Source: Pseudomonas thivervalensis (GTDB lineage Bacteria > Pseudomonadota > Gammaproteobacteria > Pseudomonadales > Pseudomonadaceae). Taken from it: 64,000 nt of DNA. The notes under the pieces were generated by a model. The model was given only the letters and a program-made list of their open reading frames with translations. It ran no database searches and was not told the DNA's origin. The stretch covers positions 248,001-312,000 of the forward strand of contig NZ_LHVE01000020.1 of NCBI RefSeq assembly GCF_001269655.1, read 5' to 3'. Positions within the stretch are counted from its first letter, which is position 1. Every line of letters begins with the position of its first letter. Position numbers and translations under genes: made by a program. Shown piece by piece: positions 8,451 through 17,500 of this stretch.

Positions 8451-9176
8451 TTAAGCCACCTTCTCGAACTTCAAATCCCAAACCCCATGCCCAAGCCGTT
8501 CGCCACGGCGCTCGAACTTGGTGATCGGCCGTTCGGCCGGGCGCGGTACGCACTTGCCGTCTTCGGCCAGGTTGCGGTAGCCCGGGGCGACATTCATGAC
8601 TTCCAGCATGTACTCGGCATAAGGTTCCCAGTCGGTGGCCATGTGCAGCACACCGCCGACTTTCAACTTGCTGCGCACCAGTTCGGCGAACGACGCCTGG
8701 ACGATACGGCGCTTGTGGTGCCGGCTCTTGTGCCAAGGATCCGGAAAAAACAGCATCAGCCGATCGAGGCTGTTGTCGGCCACGCAGCGGTTGAGCACTT
8801 CGATGGCGTCGCAATCGTAGACCCGCAGGTTGGTCAGCCCTTGGGTCAGTACGCCATTGAGCAGCGCACCGACGCCTGGACGGTGGACTTCCACCCCAAT
8901 GAAATCCTGCTCCGGCGACGCAGCGGCCATTTCCAGCAACGAATGGCCCATGCCGAAGCCGATTTCCAGCGAGCGTGGGGCCGAGCGGCCGAAGACCTGG
9001 TCAAAATCCACCGGCGCATCGGCCAGGGGCAGGACAAACAGCGGCGCGCCCTGCTCCAGACCGCGCTGCTGGCCTTCAGTCATGCGCCCGGCGCGCATCA
9101 CGAAACTCTTGATGCGGCGGTGCTGGCGCTCTTCGCCTTCTTCCGGGAGGACCGGCGTGTCGTTCGATTCAGTCAT
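8451..9176 (-). CDS. trmB: tRNA (guanine-N7)-methyltransferase TrmB
   Basis: TrmB uses S-adenosylmethionine to make m7G46 in the variable loop of tRNAs. The SAM motif SLEIGFGMGHSLLEMA, the IGVEVHRPGVGALL segment and FFPDPWHKSRHHKRR, the family's most conserved block, are all present. ATG 9176 gives 241 residues; one codon upstream is a TTG. It follows thiG by 9 bp on the same strand, the usual thiS-thiG-trmB order of Pseudomonas. Confidence 0.97.
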   Translation of the reverse strand: MTESNDTPVLPEEGEERQHRRIKSFVMRAGRMTEGQQRGLEQGAPLFVLPLADAPVDFDQVFGRSAPRSLEIGFGMGHSLLEMAAASPEQDFIGVEVHRPGVGALLNGVLTQGLTNLRVYDCDAIEVLNRCVADNSLDRLMLFFPDPWHKSRHHKRRIVQASFAELVRSKLKVGGVLHMATDWEPYAEYMLEVMNVAPGYRNLAEDGKCVPRPAERPITKFERRGERLGHGVWDLKFEKVA

Positions 9177-9185
9177 CAATGGCTC

Positions 9186-9980
9186 TTACTTGATCAGACC
9201 ATCCAGCGGCGAGGACGCGCTGGCGTAGAGTTTTTTCGGCATGCGGCCAGCCAGGTACGCCAGGCGACCGGCGACGATGGCGTGCTTCATGGCTTCGGCC
9301 ATCAGGATCGGCTGCTGGGCGTGGGCGATGGCCGAATTCATCAGCACCGCCTCGCAACCCAGCTCCATGGCGATGGTGGCGTCGGAGGCGGTGCCGACAC
9401 CGGCATCCACCAGCACCGGGATCTTGGCTTCTTCCAGGATGATCTGCAGGTTGTACGGGTTGCAGATCCCCAGGCCGGTGCCGATCAGGCCGGCCAGCGG
9501 CATGACCGCGATGCAGCCGATTTCCGCCAGTTGACGGGCAATGATCGGGTCGTCGCTGGTGTAGACCATCACGTCGAAACCTTCCTTGACCAGGGTCTCG
9601 GCGGCCTTGAGGGTTTCGATCACGTTCGGGAACAGGGTTTTCTGGTCCGCCAGCACTTCCAGCTTCACCAGGTTGTGGCCGTCGAGCAGCTCACGGGCCA
9701 GGCGGCAGGTGCGCACGGCCTCGATGGCGTCGAAGCAACCGGCGGTGTTCGGCAGGATGGTGTAGCGATCCGGCGGCAGGATATCCAGCAGGTTCGGTTC
9801 GCCCGGATTCTGGCCGATGTTGGTCCGGCGCACGGCGACGGTCACGATCTCGGCGCCCGAGGCCTCGATGGCCAGGCGGGTTTCTTCCATGTCGCGATAC
9901 TTGCCGGTGCCTACCAGCAAGCGCGACTGGTAGGTACGACCGGCCAGGACGAAGGGCTTGTCGCTACGAACGATGCTCAT
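9186..9980 (-). CDS. thiG: Thiazole synthase ThiG
   Basis: ThiG forms the thiazole ring of thiamine from deoxyxylulose 5-phosphate, dehydroglycine and ThiS thiocarboxylate. The 264-residue TIM barrel shows VKLEVLADQKTLFPN near the Schiff-base lysine, VMVYTSDDP, and the phosphate-binding VLVDAGVGTASDA. It lies between thiS and trmB on the minus strand, 55 bp after thiS. Confidence 0.97.
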   Translation of the reverse strand: MSIVRSDKPFVLAGRTYQSRLLVGTGKYRDMEETRLAIEASGAEIVTVAVRRTNIGQNPGEPNLLDILPPDRYTILPNTAGCFDAIEAVRTCRLARELLDGHNLVKLEVLADQKTLFPNVIETLKAAETLVKEGFDVMVYTSDDPIIARQLAEIGCIAVMPLAGLIGTGLGICNPYNLQIILEEAKIPVLVDAGVGTASDATIAMELGCEAVLMNSAIAHAQQPILMAEAMKHAIVAGRLAYLAGRMPKKLYASASSPLDGLIK

Positions 9981-10035
9981 GGGAAATCCTCTGTTGGGGT
10001 GAGGTTCTTTGCGAAATGCTGCGAAACCGAGGCGA

Positions 10036-10236
10036 CTAGCCGCCGCCGATGGCGTGGACCACTTCGACCGAATCGCCGTCGTTCAACGTGGTTTCGGCGT
10101 GCTGGCTGCGCGGGACGATATCCAGGTTGAGCTCCACCGCGACGCGGCGTCCGGTGAGTTCCAGACGGGTCAGCAGGGCCGCAACGGTTTCACCGTCGGG
10201 CAGATCAAGGGGTTCGCCGTTCAACTGAATGCGCAT
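10036..10236 (-). CDS. thiS: Sulfur carrier protein ThiS
   Basis: ThiS is a ubiquitin-fold sulfur carrier whose C-terminal Gly-Gly is activated as a thiocarboxylate and donates sulfur to ThiG. The start at MRIQLNGEPL gives 66 residues, the family length; a longer frame adds six residues. The C-terminus HAIGGG supplies the required Gly-Gly. It sits directly upstream of thiG. No TPP riboswitch was recognised upstream. Confidence 0.93.
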   Translation of the reverse strand: MRIQLNGEPLDLPDGETVAALLTRLELTGRRVAVELNLDIVPRSQHAETTLNDGDSVEVVHAIGGG

Positions 10237-10326
10237 GCCGGATGCCGCCATCATTTTTAGGGGCTGGCATTCTAGCCCGATCAGTCTGGACGACCCAAGC
10301 CATTCGTCATGAAATGGACTTGCTGG

Positions 10327-10698
10327 TCAGCTCAGCCGCCAGGCGGCAAGCCCCAGGCACAACCAACCGATCAGGAACGCCACGCCGCCAAACGGGGTGA
10401 TGATGCCCAGCTTGCTGATGCCCGTCAGCGTCAGCAGGTACAAACTGCCGGAGAACAGCAGGATGCCGATCACAAAGGAAATTCCGGCCCAGGTCACGAC
10501 GCGCCCGGGAATGTGCGTGGCCAGCAGCGCAACGCCCAGCAACGCCAGGGTGTGCACCAATTGGTAAGTGACGCCGGTGTGGAAGATCGCCAGGTAATCG
10601 GCGCTCAGGCGATTTTTCAGGCCATGGGCAGCAAAAGCCCCCAGCGCCACGCCTGTGAAACCGAAAAAAGCCGCCAGCATCAGAAAGCTACGCAACAT
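10327..10698 (-). CDS. DUF423 small membrane protein
   Basis: The 123-residue protein starts MLRSFLMLAAFFGFTGVALG and has four hydrophobic helices; AAHGLKNRLS and YQLVHTLALLGV are typical of the DUF423 (YgdD-like) family. It is an inner-membrane protein of unknown role. It is divergent from mtgA with 73 bp between starts, so the two share a promoter region. Confidence 0.88.
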   Translation of the reverse strand: MLRSFLMLAAFFGFTGVALGAFAAHGLKNRLSADYLAIFHTGVTYQLVHTLALLGVALLATHIPGRVVTWAGISFVIGILLFSGSLYLLTLTGISKLGIITPFGGVAFLIGWLCLGLAAWRLS

Positions 10699-10771
10699 GG
10701 GAACTCCAGTCAGACTCGGGGGACAGGGTCTGTATAATGGCCCGCTCGACGGGTTCGGCCAAGCCATCTCT

Positions 10772-11494
10772 ATGCTGCGTACATTGTTTCGACGATTCCT
10801 TAAAGCCCTGCTCTGGTTCGCCGTCGGCAGCGTTGTGCTCGTGCTGTTGTTTCGCGTGGTGCCGCCGCCGTTCACGGCGCTGATGATCGAGCGCAAGGTC
10901 GAATCCTGGTTCGGCGGTGCGCCGATCGATCTGCAACGCACATGGCAGCCTTGGGACCAAATCTCCGACAGCCTCAAAGTCGCGGTGATCGCCGGTGAAG
11001 ACCAGAAATTCCCCGAGCACTGGGGCTTCGACATCGGCGCGATCCAGGCTGCCTTCGCCCACAATGGCCGTGGCGGTTCGATTCGCGGCGCCAGCACCCT
11101 CAGCCAGCAAGTCTCCAAGAACCTGTTCCTGTGGTCGGGCCGCAGTTGGCTGCGCAAAGGCCTGGAGGCGTGGTTCACCGCGCTGATCGAAGTGTTCTGG
11201 CCCAAGCAGCGGATCCTCGAGGTGTACCTCAACAGCGTCGAGTGGGATGACGGCGTGTTCGGGGCTGAAGCGGCGGCACGGCATCACTTCCGCACCAGCG
11301 CCGACGCCTTGTCCCGGCAGCAGGCCAGCTTGTTGGCGGCGGTATTGCCCAACCCGCGCAAATGGAGCGCCAGCCGGCCGAGTCCCTATGTGCTACGACG
11401 GGCGGGCTGGATTCGCCAGCAGATGAGCCAGCTGGGGGGCGACGGTTATTTGCTGGAACTCGATCATGCGCGGCGGGCGCCTTGGGCCCAGTAG
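10772..11494 (+). CDS. mtgA: Monofunctional biosynthetic peptidoglycan transglycosylase MtgA
   Basis: MtgA polymerises lipid II into glycan strands at the periplasmic face of the inner membrane. ATG 10772 gives 240 residues: a membrane anchor at residues 7-28 and a GT51 domain with the catalytic Glu75 in IAGEDQKF, then RGASTLSQQ and RILEVYLNSVEWDDGVFGAE. It converges with rpoH; a shared bidirectional terminator lies downstream. Confidence 0.95.
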   Translation: MLRTLFRRFLKALLWFAVGSVVLVLLFRVVPPPFTALMIERKVESWFGGAPIDLQRTWQPWDQISDSLKVAVIAGEDQKFPEHWGFDIGAIQAAFAHNGRGGSIRGASTLSQQVSKNLFLWSGRSWLRKGLEAWFTALIEVFWPKQRILEVYLNSVEWDDGVFGAEAAARHHFRTSADALSRQQASLLAAVLPNPRKWSASRPSPYVLRRAGWIRQQMSQLGGDGYLLELDHARRAPWAQ

Positions 11495-11519
11495 CCGGAC
11501 GCTGAAGCCTCTCCCTGCA

Positions 11520-11627
11520 TGATCGTTCCCACGCTCCGCGTGGGAATGCAGCACGGGACGCTCCGCGTCCCAAAGCGTGACGCGGAGCGTCACAGGATGC
11601 GTTTCCACGCAGAGCGTGGGAACGATC
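11520..11627. repeat. Palindromic repeat, family D (GATCGTTCCCACGCTC type)
   Basis: The element starts GATCGTTCCCACGCTCCGCG and ends with the inverse AGAGCGTGGGAACGATC, with internal inverted GACGCTCCGCGTC/GACGCGGAGCGTC blocks. It lies just after mtgA. A second copy is at 38305. Confidence 0.85.
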
Positions 11628-11654
11628 ACAGCAGGGGATTGCATCGTACAAACA

Positions 11655-11690
11655 AAAACGCCCCGATCATCACTGATCGGGGCGTTTTTT
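11655..11690. terminator. Bidirectional rho-independent terminator between mtgA and rpoH
   Basis: A perfect GC-rich stem, CGCCCCGATCA paired with TGATCGGGGCG around a TCAC-type loop, is flanked by A-rich sequence on the left and TTTTTT on the right. It can therefore terminate both mtgA (+) and rpoH (-). Confidence 0.92.
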
Positions 11691-11706
11691 ATGACCGTTA
11701 CCGCGG

Positions 11707-12561
11707 TCAAGCCGCAATCGACACCTTGAGCTTGTTCATCGCGCTCTTCTCAAGCTGGCGAATCCGCTCGGCCGACACGTTGTACTTCTGCGCCAGGTCG
11801 TGCAGCGTGGCTTTTTCCTCGGCCAGCCAGCGCTGGTAGAGGATGTCGCGGCTGCGCTCGTCCAGCACTTCCAGGGCTTCGTGCAGGTTGGTGTTGGAGT
11901 TGTCGCTCCAATCGGCGTCTTCCAGTTGACGCGCCGGGTCGTACCGGTGGTCTTCCAGGTAGTTGGCCGGCGATTGGAAAGCACTGTCGTCGTCCGCTTC
12001 CGCGGCCGGGTCGAAGGCCATGTCATGGCCGGTCAGGCGGCTTTCCATCTCGCGCACTTCCCGAGGCTCTACGCCCAGGCTTTCGGCGACACGATGGACT
12101 TCTTCGTTGTTCAGCCAGGCCAGGCGTTTCTTCTGGCTGCGCAGGTTGAAGAACAGCTTGCGCTGGGCCTTGGTGGTCGCGACTTTCACGATGCGCCAGT
12201 TGCGCAGGATGAATTCGTGGATTTCCGCCTTGATCCAGTGCACCGCAAACGACACCAGGCGCACGCCCATTTCCGGGTTGAAACGCTTGACCGCCTTCAT
12301 CAGGCCGACGTTGCCTTCCTGGATCAGGTCGGCCTGGGCCAGCCCGTAGCCGGAATAGCTGCGGGCGATATGTACGACAAAACGCAGGTGGGCGAGCACC
12401 ATCTGCCGAGCCGCCTCAAGATCCTGCTCATAATAGAGACTCTCGGCCAGTTCACGCTCCTGCTCGGGAGTCAGCAATGGAATGCTGTTCACCGTGTGCA
12501 CATAGGCCTCCAGGTTCGCACCCGGGACCAGAGCATAAGCAGGTTGCAAAGAAGTGGTCAT
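11707..12561 (-). CDS. rpoH: RNA polymerase heat-shock sigma factor RpoH (sigma-32)
   Basis: RpoH directs RNA polymerase to heat-shock promoters. ATG 12561 gives 284 residues, the Pseudomonas length; upstream codons in the same frame are leader. Region 2 is seen in LRFVVHIARSYSGYGL and LIQEGNVGLMKAVKRF, the RpoH box QRKLFFNLRSQKKRL is present, and region 4 ends in YNVSAERIRQLEKSAMNKL. It lies downstream of ftsX, 113 bp away, as in most gammaproteobacteria. RpoH in this group is controlled at translation; no leader fold was worked out here. Confidence 0.97.
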   Translation of the reverse strand: MTTSLQPAYALVPGANLEAYVHTVNSIPLLTPEQERELAESLYYEQDLEAARQMVLAHLRFVVHIARSYSGYGLAQADLIQEGNVGLMKAVKRFNPEMGVRLVSFAVHWIKAEIHEFILRNWRIVKVATTKAQRKLFFNLRSQKKRLAWLNNEEVHRVAESLGVEPREVREMESRLTGHDMAFDPAAEADDDSAFQSPANYLEDHRYDPARQLEDADWSDNSNTNLHEALEVLDERSRDILYQRWLAEEKATLHDLAQKYNVSAERIRQLEKSAMNKLKVSIAA

Positions 12562-12673
12562 ACGAAAAAACCTCCGACTCACATAACTCGTGCAGTTCAG
12601 CACTGCGAAAATTGACCGGGAACCGTAGGACAAGTTCCCACAAAAATTGAAAGGTCAATACGCGCAAAAAACG

Positions 12674-13696
12674 CTATTTTGGCGCAAGCTCACGCAAGTG
12701 GCGTGCGACCGCAATCCATGCACCGATATAACCCAACAGCACCGCGCCAAGCAAGAGCGACAGACCGTCGGCGACTGGCACGCCGGCCAGCGAGAAATCA
12801 CTGCCGTACAAACCGGCCAGCCCCACTACCGCATCGTTCAGCCAATCCAGGCCGAACGCCAATACGCCCCAGGACAGGATGCCGGCACCGAAGCCATACA
12901 GCGCCCCCATATAAAGGAAGGGCCTGCGTACATAACTGTCCGTACCGCCGACGAGTTTAATCACTTCTATCTCGGTGCGGCGGTTTTCAATATGAAGACG
13001 AATGGTATTGCCTATCACCAAAAGTAATGCAGAAACCAGCAGCACTGTGAGACCGAAGACAAACCGGTCGCCGAGCTTGAGGATCGCCGCAAGACGCTCG
13101 ACCCAGACTAGATCAAGTTGCGCCTGTTGTACCTTCGGCAACTCGGAAAGTCTTTGTCTTAATGCTTCAAGGGCGGGCTTGTCGACCTCGTTCGGCGTCA
13201 CCAGCACCACACCCGGCAGCGGGTTCTCCGGCAACTCCTTGAGAGCATCGCCCAGGCCGGACTGTTGCTGGAATTCTTCAAGCGCCTGCTCGCGGCCGAT
13301 GTACTCGGCTTCGGCCACGCCCGGCATGGCCTTGATCTGCTCGCTCAATGCCTGGCCTTCGCCGGGGCTGGCGTCCATCTGGAGGTACAGGGAAATCTGC
13401 GCCGCGCGCTGCCAGGAACCGCCCAGGCGCTCCACATTACTTAGCAATAATGACAGCCCCATGGGCAGGCTCAAGGCAACCGCCATCACCATGCAGGTAA
13501 AGAAGCTGCCGATGGGCTGCTTGCCCAGGCGCCGCAGGCTGTCCAGCAGGCTGGCACGATGGCTTTCGATCCAGGCGCGCAGCAGCGTGGAAAAATCCGG
13601 GCCGTCGTCATCGTTGCGTTTTTTCTTTTGCGGCTGCGGATCGGAGGCTTTCGGGGCCACGCGTTCGGCCACTTTCGGGCTGCGAGTAGCACTCAT
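12674..13696 (-). CDS. ftsX: Cell division ABC transporter membrane subunit FtsX
   Basis: FtsX forms a complex with FtsE at the divisome that activates peptidoglycan hydrolases. The 340-residue product has a charged cytoplasmic N-terminus, a first membrane helix near residue 65 (FFTCMVMAVALSLPMGLSLL), a periplasmic loop, and three C-terminal helices, the FtsX topology. Its start overlaps the ftsE stop by 4 bases (ATGA). Confidence 0.95.
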   Translation of the reverse strand: MSATRSPKVAERVAPKASDPQPQKKKRNDDDGPDFSTLLRAWIESHRASLLDSLRRLGKQPIGSFFTCMVMAVALSLPMGLSLLLSNVERLGGSWQRAAQISLYLQMDASPGEGQALSEQIKAMPGVAEAEYIGREQALEEFQQQSGLGDALKELPENPLPGVVLVTPNEVDKPALEALRQRLSELPKVQQAQLDLVWVERLAAILKLGDRFVFGLTVLLVSALLLVIGNTIRLHIENRRTEIEVIKLVGGTDSYVRRPFLYMGALYGFGAGILSWGVLAFGLDWLNDAVVGLAGLYGSDFSLAGVPVADGLSLLLGAVLLGYIGAWIAVARHLRELAPK

Positions 13697-14364
13697 ACGC
13701 CGGCCTCCCCGTCACCAATCAGGCGTCCACGTTGCAAGGTGAGCATGCGATGACGCATGCGCGCAATCAATGCCAGGTCGTGACTGGCGATCAGCACGCT
13801 GGTGCCCAGGCGGTTGATGTCTTCGAACACGCCCATGATTTCCGCCGCCAGGCGCGGGTCGAGGTTACCGGTGGGTTCGTCCGCCAGCAGCAATGCCGGG
13901 CGATGGACGATGGCACGGGCGATGCCGACGCGCTGTTGCTGGCCGGTGGACAGATCGCCCGGGTACAGGTCGGTCTTGTCCGACAGGGCCACGCGCTCCA
14001 GGGCCGAATCCACACGCTTGATGATCTCGGCCTTGGACAGGCCAAGGATCTGCAACGGCAACGCCACGTTGTTGAACACCGTGCGGTCGAACAGCAATTG
14101 GTGATTCTGGAACACCACACCGATCTGCCGCCGCAGGTACGGGATCTGGGCATTGCTGATGGTGCTCAGATCCTGGCCGGCCAGCAGCAGTTTGCCGGTG
14201 GACGGTCGCTCCATCGCCAGCAGCAGGCGCAGCAAGGTACTTTTACCGGCGCCGGAATGGCCGGTGACAAACAGAAACTCGCCCCGACGGACCCGAAAGC
14301 TCAGCTCATGCAAGCCGACGTGACCGTTCGGATAGCGTTTACCGACCTGTTCGAAACGAATCAT
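13693..14364 (-). CDS. ftsE: Cell division ATP-binding protein FtsE
   Basis: FtsE is the ABC ATPase partner of FtsX. The 223-residue protein begins MIRFEQVGKRYPNG and has Walker A GHSGAGKST, ABC signature LSTGQQQRVGIARA, Walker B ALLLADEPTGNLD and the switch His in IASHD. It overlaps ftsY and ftsX by 4 bases each, so the three genes form a coupled operon. Confidence 0.97.
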   Translation of the reverse strand: MIRFEQVGKRYPNGHVGLHELSFRVRRGEFLFVTGHSGAGKSTLLRLLLAMERPSTGKLLLAGQDLSTISNAQIPYLRRQIGVVFQNHQLLFDRTVFNNVALPLQILGLSKAEIIKRVDSALERVALSDKTDLYPGDLSTGQQQRVGIARAIVHRPALLLADEPTGNLDPRLAAEIMGVFEDINRLGTSVLIASHDLALIARMRHRMLTLQRGRLIGDGEAGV

Positions 14365-15800
14365 GAATGCTCCCGCTCGGCAAACAGTGCCTGGACAAAG
14401 GGCTCGGCTTCAAAGGTGCGCAAGTCATCAATGCCTTCGCCCACGCCGATGTAGCGAATCGGCAGGCCGAACTGCTTGGCCAGGGCGAAAATCACCCCAC
14501 CCTTGGCGGTGCCGTCGAGCTTGGTCAAGGCCAGCCCGGTCAGTTCGACGGTCTGGTTGAACTGCCTGGCCTGGTTGATGGCGTTCTGGCCGGTGCCGGC
14601 GTCCAGCACCAGCAGCACTTCGTGGGGCGCGTCGGCGTCGAGCTTGCCGATCACTCGGCGCACCTTCTTCAACTCTTCCATCAGGTTGTCTTTGGTGTGC
14701 AGGCGACCGGCGGTGTCGGCGATCAGCACATCGATGCCGCGGGCCTTGGCTGCCTGCACGGCGTCGAAGATCACCGAAGCGGAGTCGGCGCCGGTGTGCT
14801 GGGCGATCACCGGGATCTTGTTGCGCTCGCCCCACACTTGCAGCTGTTCGACTGCGGCGGCGCGGAAGGTGTCGCCCGCGGCCAGCATGACTTTCTTGCC
14901 TTCGAGCTGCAGCTTCTTGGCCAGCTTGCCGATGGTGGTGGTCTTGCCGGCGCCGTTGACGCCGACGACCAGGATCACGAACGGCTTGTTCTGCGAGGCG
15001 ATCACCAGCGGTTTTTCCACCGGCGTGAGCAGACTGGTCAACTCGCCCTGCAGGGATTTGTACAGGGCGTCGGCGTCGGTCAGCTGTTTGCGCGCGACCT
15101 TCTGGGTCAGGCTCTGGATGATCACCGAAGTGGCTTCGACACCGACATCCGCGGTCAATAGGCGGGTCTCGATGTCTTCCAGCAGTTCGTCATCGATGAC
15201 TTTCTTGCCCAGGAACAGGCTGGCCATGCCTTCGCCGATACTGGCGCTGGTCTTGGACAGGCCCTGCTTGAGACGGGCGAAGAAGCCGACTTTGTTCTCT
15301 TCGGCCGTGCGCGCGGGCTCGGCCGGAGTCGGAACCACAGCCGGAGCGGGCTCCGGCGGTGGGACGGATTGAGGCGCGGCAGGCGTAATGACGGGCGCTG
15401 GCGCTTCGACAGTCGGGGCGACGACCGGCGTGTCGACAGGTTGCGTCGGCGCCGGAATCGGTGGAGGTATATGCGCCGCTTCGTCCTCGACCAGCGCGAC
15501 CGGCTCTTCCGCCACCGGCAAGGTCAGCCAGGGGGTGTGCCCGGCGGGCGGGGTCAGTGGCTGTTCGGCCACCGGCTCAGGCTCGCGTTCAGGTTCAGGC
15601 TCGACCGGCTGCAACACCGGCTCGGCAATCGGCAGGACGATGGGCGCGGCCTCTTCGGCCACTGGCTCGGCGGCGGGCTCAGGCAGCGCTTCTGGCTGTT
15701 CGACGACGGTTTCCTGCGGCTTCTTGCGCAGCCATCCGAACAGGCTTTTTTTCTCGCCAGCCGCAGCTGGGGTCTTCTTGTCGTCGTTGGAACCAAACAT
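14361..15800 (-). CDS. ftsY: Signal recognition particle receptor FtsY
   Basis: FtsY is the SRP receptor GTPase that docks ribosomes at the inner membrane. The 479-residue protein has a long acidic, Pro/Ala/Glu-rich A domain (about residues 25-165) and a C-terminal NG domain. Its P-loop is GVNGAGKT at 280-287, followed by DTAGRL and TKLDGTAKGG. It is first in ftsY-ftsE-ftsX, divergent from the M16 peptidase genes. Confidence 0.97.
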   Translation of the reverse strand: MFGSNDDKKTPAAAGEKKSLFGWLRKKPQETVVEQPEALPEPAAEPVAEEAAPIVLPIAEPVLQPVEPEPEREPEPVAEQPLTPPAGHTPWLTLPVAEEPVALVEDEAAHIPPPIPAPTQPVDTPVVAPTVEAPAPVITPAAPQSVPPPEPAPAVVPTPAEPARTAEENKVGFFARLKQGLSKTSASIGEGMASLFLGKKVIDDELLEDIETRLLTADVGVEATSVIIQSLTQKVARKQLTDADALYKSLQGELTSLLTPVEKPLVIASQNKPFVILVVGVNGAGKTTTIGKLAKKLQLEGKKVMLAAGDTFRAAAVEQLQVWGERNKIPVIAQHTGADSASVIFDAVQAAKARGIDVLIADTAGRLHTKDNLMEELKKVRRVIGKLDADAPHEVLLVLDAGTGQNAINQARQFNQTVELTGLALTKLDGTAKGGVIFALAKQFGLPIRYIGVGEGIDDLRTFEAEPFVQALFAEREHS

Positions 15801-16144
15801 GGAGGACGGCTATCTCACGGTAGCGACGCGCCACGAGGGCGCCTCGGTGATAAATATTCAATGCTGAACAGACTGCGTTTCATCCAGCTTGTTCACGCGC
15901 AACATTTTGTCGAGACGTCCCCAGGACGCCTCAAAGTCGATTTTTTCGAAGGACTGGTACGGCATCATCGGCGAAAACGCGGGGATCAACGAGCAAACCC
16001 AACGTTTCTCCGGGGAACCCAGACAACCCCGGGCCGATAAAAGGCCCGATAGGCGTGGCCGCCAGTAAAACGGATCAGTATCCTAGCACCCTCTCGCCCG
16101 CCGACGCTAAGACCTAGCGGGCAACCCAACAGGTTTAAACACGA
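15801..16144. other. Intergenic region between divergent ftsY and M16 peptidase genes
   Basis: These 344 bases separate two divergent operons and must hold both promoters. No coding frame with a plausible product, RNA gene or repeat family was recognised. Confidence 0.5.
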
Positions 16145-17500
16145 ATGAATGCTCTTGCCCGCCGCGCCGCAGGCCTGCTGCTCAGCACAGTTTGTCTGCC
16201 CTTTTCAGCCTTGGCTGCCGACCCACAACCCACCCATGAATTCACCCTCGACAACGGCCTGAAGGTCGTCGTGCGCGAAGACCATCGTGCGCCGGTGGTG
16301 GTGTCCCAGGTCTGGTACAAGGTGGGCTCCAGCTACGAAACGCCAGGCCAGACCGGTTTGTCCCACGCCCTCGAGCACATGATGTTCAAGGGCAGTGAAA
16401 AAGTCGGCCCCGGCGAAGCATCGCTGATCCTGCGTGACCTCGGTGCCGAAGAGAACGCCTTCACCAGCGATGACTTCACCGCCTACTACCAGGTACTGGC
16501 CCGTGACCGCCTGGGCGTGGCTTTCGAACTGGAAGCCGACCGCATGGCCAGCCTGCGCCTGCCGCCGGAGGAGTTCAGCCGCGAGATCGAGGTGATCAAG
16601 GAAGAGCGCCGCATGCGCACCGACGACAAGCCTATGTCCAAGGCCTACGAACGCTTCAAGGCCATGGCTTACCCGGCCAGCGGCTACCACACGCCGACCA
16701 TCGGCTGGATGGCCGACCTGGACCGGATGACCGTCGAGGAGCTGCGTCACTGGTACCAATCCTGGTACACCCCGAACAACGCGACCCTGGTGGTGGTCGG
16801 TGACGTGACGCCGGACGAGGTCAAAACCCTGGCCCAGCGTTATTTCGGCCCGATTGCCCGGCGCGCGGTGCCGGTCGCGAAAATCCCCCTGGAACTGGCC
16901 GAACCCGGCGAGCGCCAGATCACCCTGCATGTGCAAACCCAACTGCCCAGCGTGATGCTGGCCTTCAACGTGCCGAGCATCGCCACCGCGACCGACAAGG
17001 CTTCGGTCAACGCGCTGCGGCTGATCTCGGCGCTGTTGGACGGCGGCTACAGCGGTCGGATCCCGACCCAGCTGGAGCGCGGCGAAGAGTTGGTCTCCGG
17101 TGGCTCGTCGAACTACGACGCTTTCACCCGTGGCGACACGCTGTTTACCTTGTCGGCAACGCCCAACACGCAGAAAAACAAAACCCTCGCCCAGGCCGAA
17201 GCCGGTCTGTGGCGCTTGCTTGAGCAGTTGAAAACCACGGCCCCGACCGCCGACGAACTGGAACGCGTGCGCGCCCAGGTCATCGCCGGGCTGGTGTATG
17301 AGCGCGATTCGATCACCAGCCAGGCCACCGCCATCGGCCAGTTGGAAACCGTCGGCTTGTCCTGGAAGCTGATGGACACCGAACTGGCCGAACTGCAAAG
17401 CGTGACCCCGCAAGACATCCAGAAGGCAGCCCAGCTGTATTTCACCCGCTCGCGCCTAAGCGTTGCGCACGTCCTGCCCGAGGAGAAAGCTCATGAGTGA
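16145..17500 (+). CDS. M16 family zinc metallopeptidase (active subunit)
   Basis: The 451-residue protein begins with a signal peptide (MNALARRAAGLLLSTVCLPF...ALAA), so it acts in the periplasm. The inverted zinc motif HxxEH is His74-Ala-Leu-Glu77-His78 in GLSHALEHMMFKG, with the third ligand Glu expected in the following helix (EENAFTSDDFTAYY region). It belongs to the pitrilysin/processing-peptidase family. It overlaps the next M16 gene by 8 bases, implying a two-subunit complex. Confidence 0.93.
   Translation: MNALARRAAGLLLSTVCLPFSALAADPQPTHEFTLDNGLKVVVREDHRAPVVVSQVWYKVGSSYETPGQTGLSHALEHMMFKGSEKVGPGEASLILRDLGAEENAFTSDDFTAYYQVLARDRLGVAFELEADRMASLRLPPEEFSREIEVIKEERRMRTDDKPMSKAYERFKAMAYPASGYHTPTIGWMADLDRMTVEELRHWYQSWYTPNNATLVVVGDVTPDEVKTLAQRYFGPIARRAVPVAKIPLELAEPGERQITLHVQTQLPSVMLAFNVPSIATATDKASVNALRLISALLDGGYSGRIPTQLERGEELVSGGSSNYDAFTRGDTLFTLSATPNTQKNKTLAQAEAGLWRLLEQLKTTAPTADELERVRAQVIAGLVYERDSITSQATAIGQLETVGLSWKLMDTELAELQSVTPQDIQKAAQLYFTRSRLSVAHVLPEEKAHE

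Noticed and set aside
8487..10130. Open frame of about 547 codons on the plus strand opposite trmB and thiG
   Set aside because: Shadow of two conserved minus-strand genes; no recognisable protein features.
10237..10330. Possible TPP riboswitch before thiS
   Set aside because: The short interval lacks the conserved TPP-aptamer blocks as far as can be read by eye.
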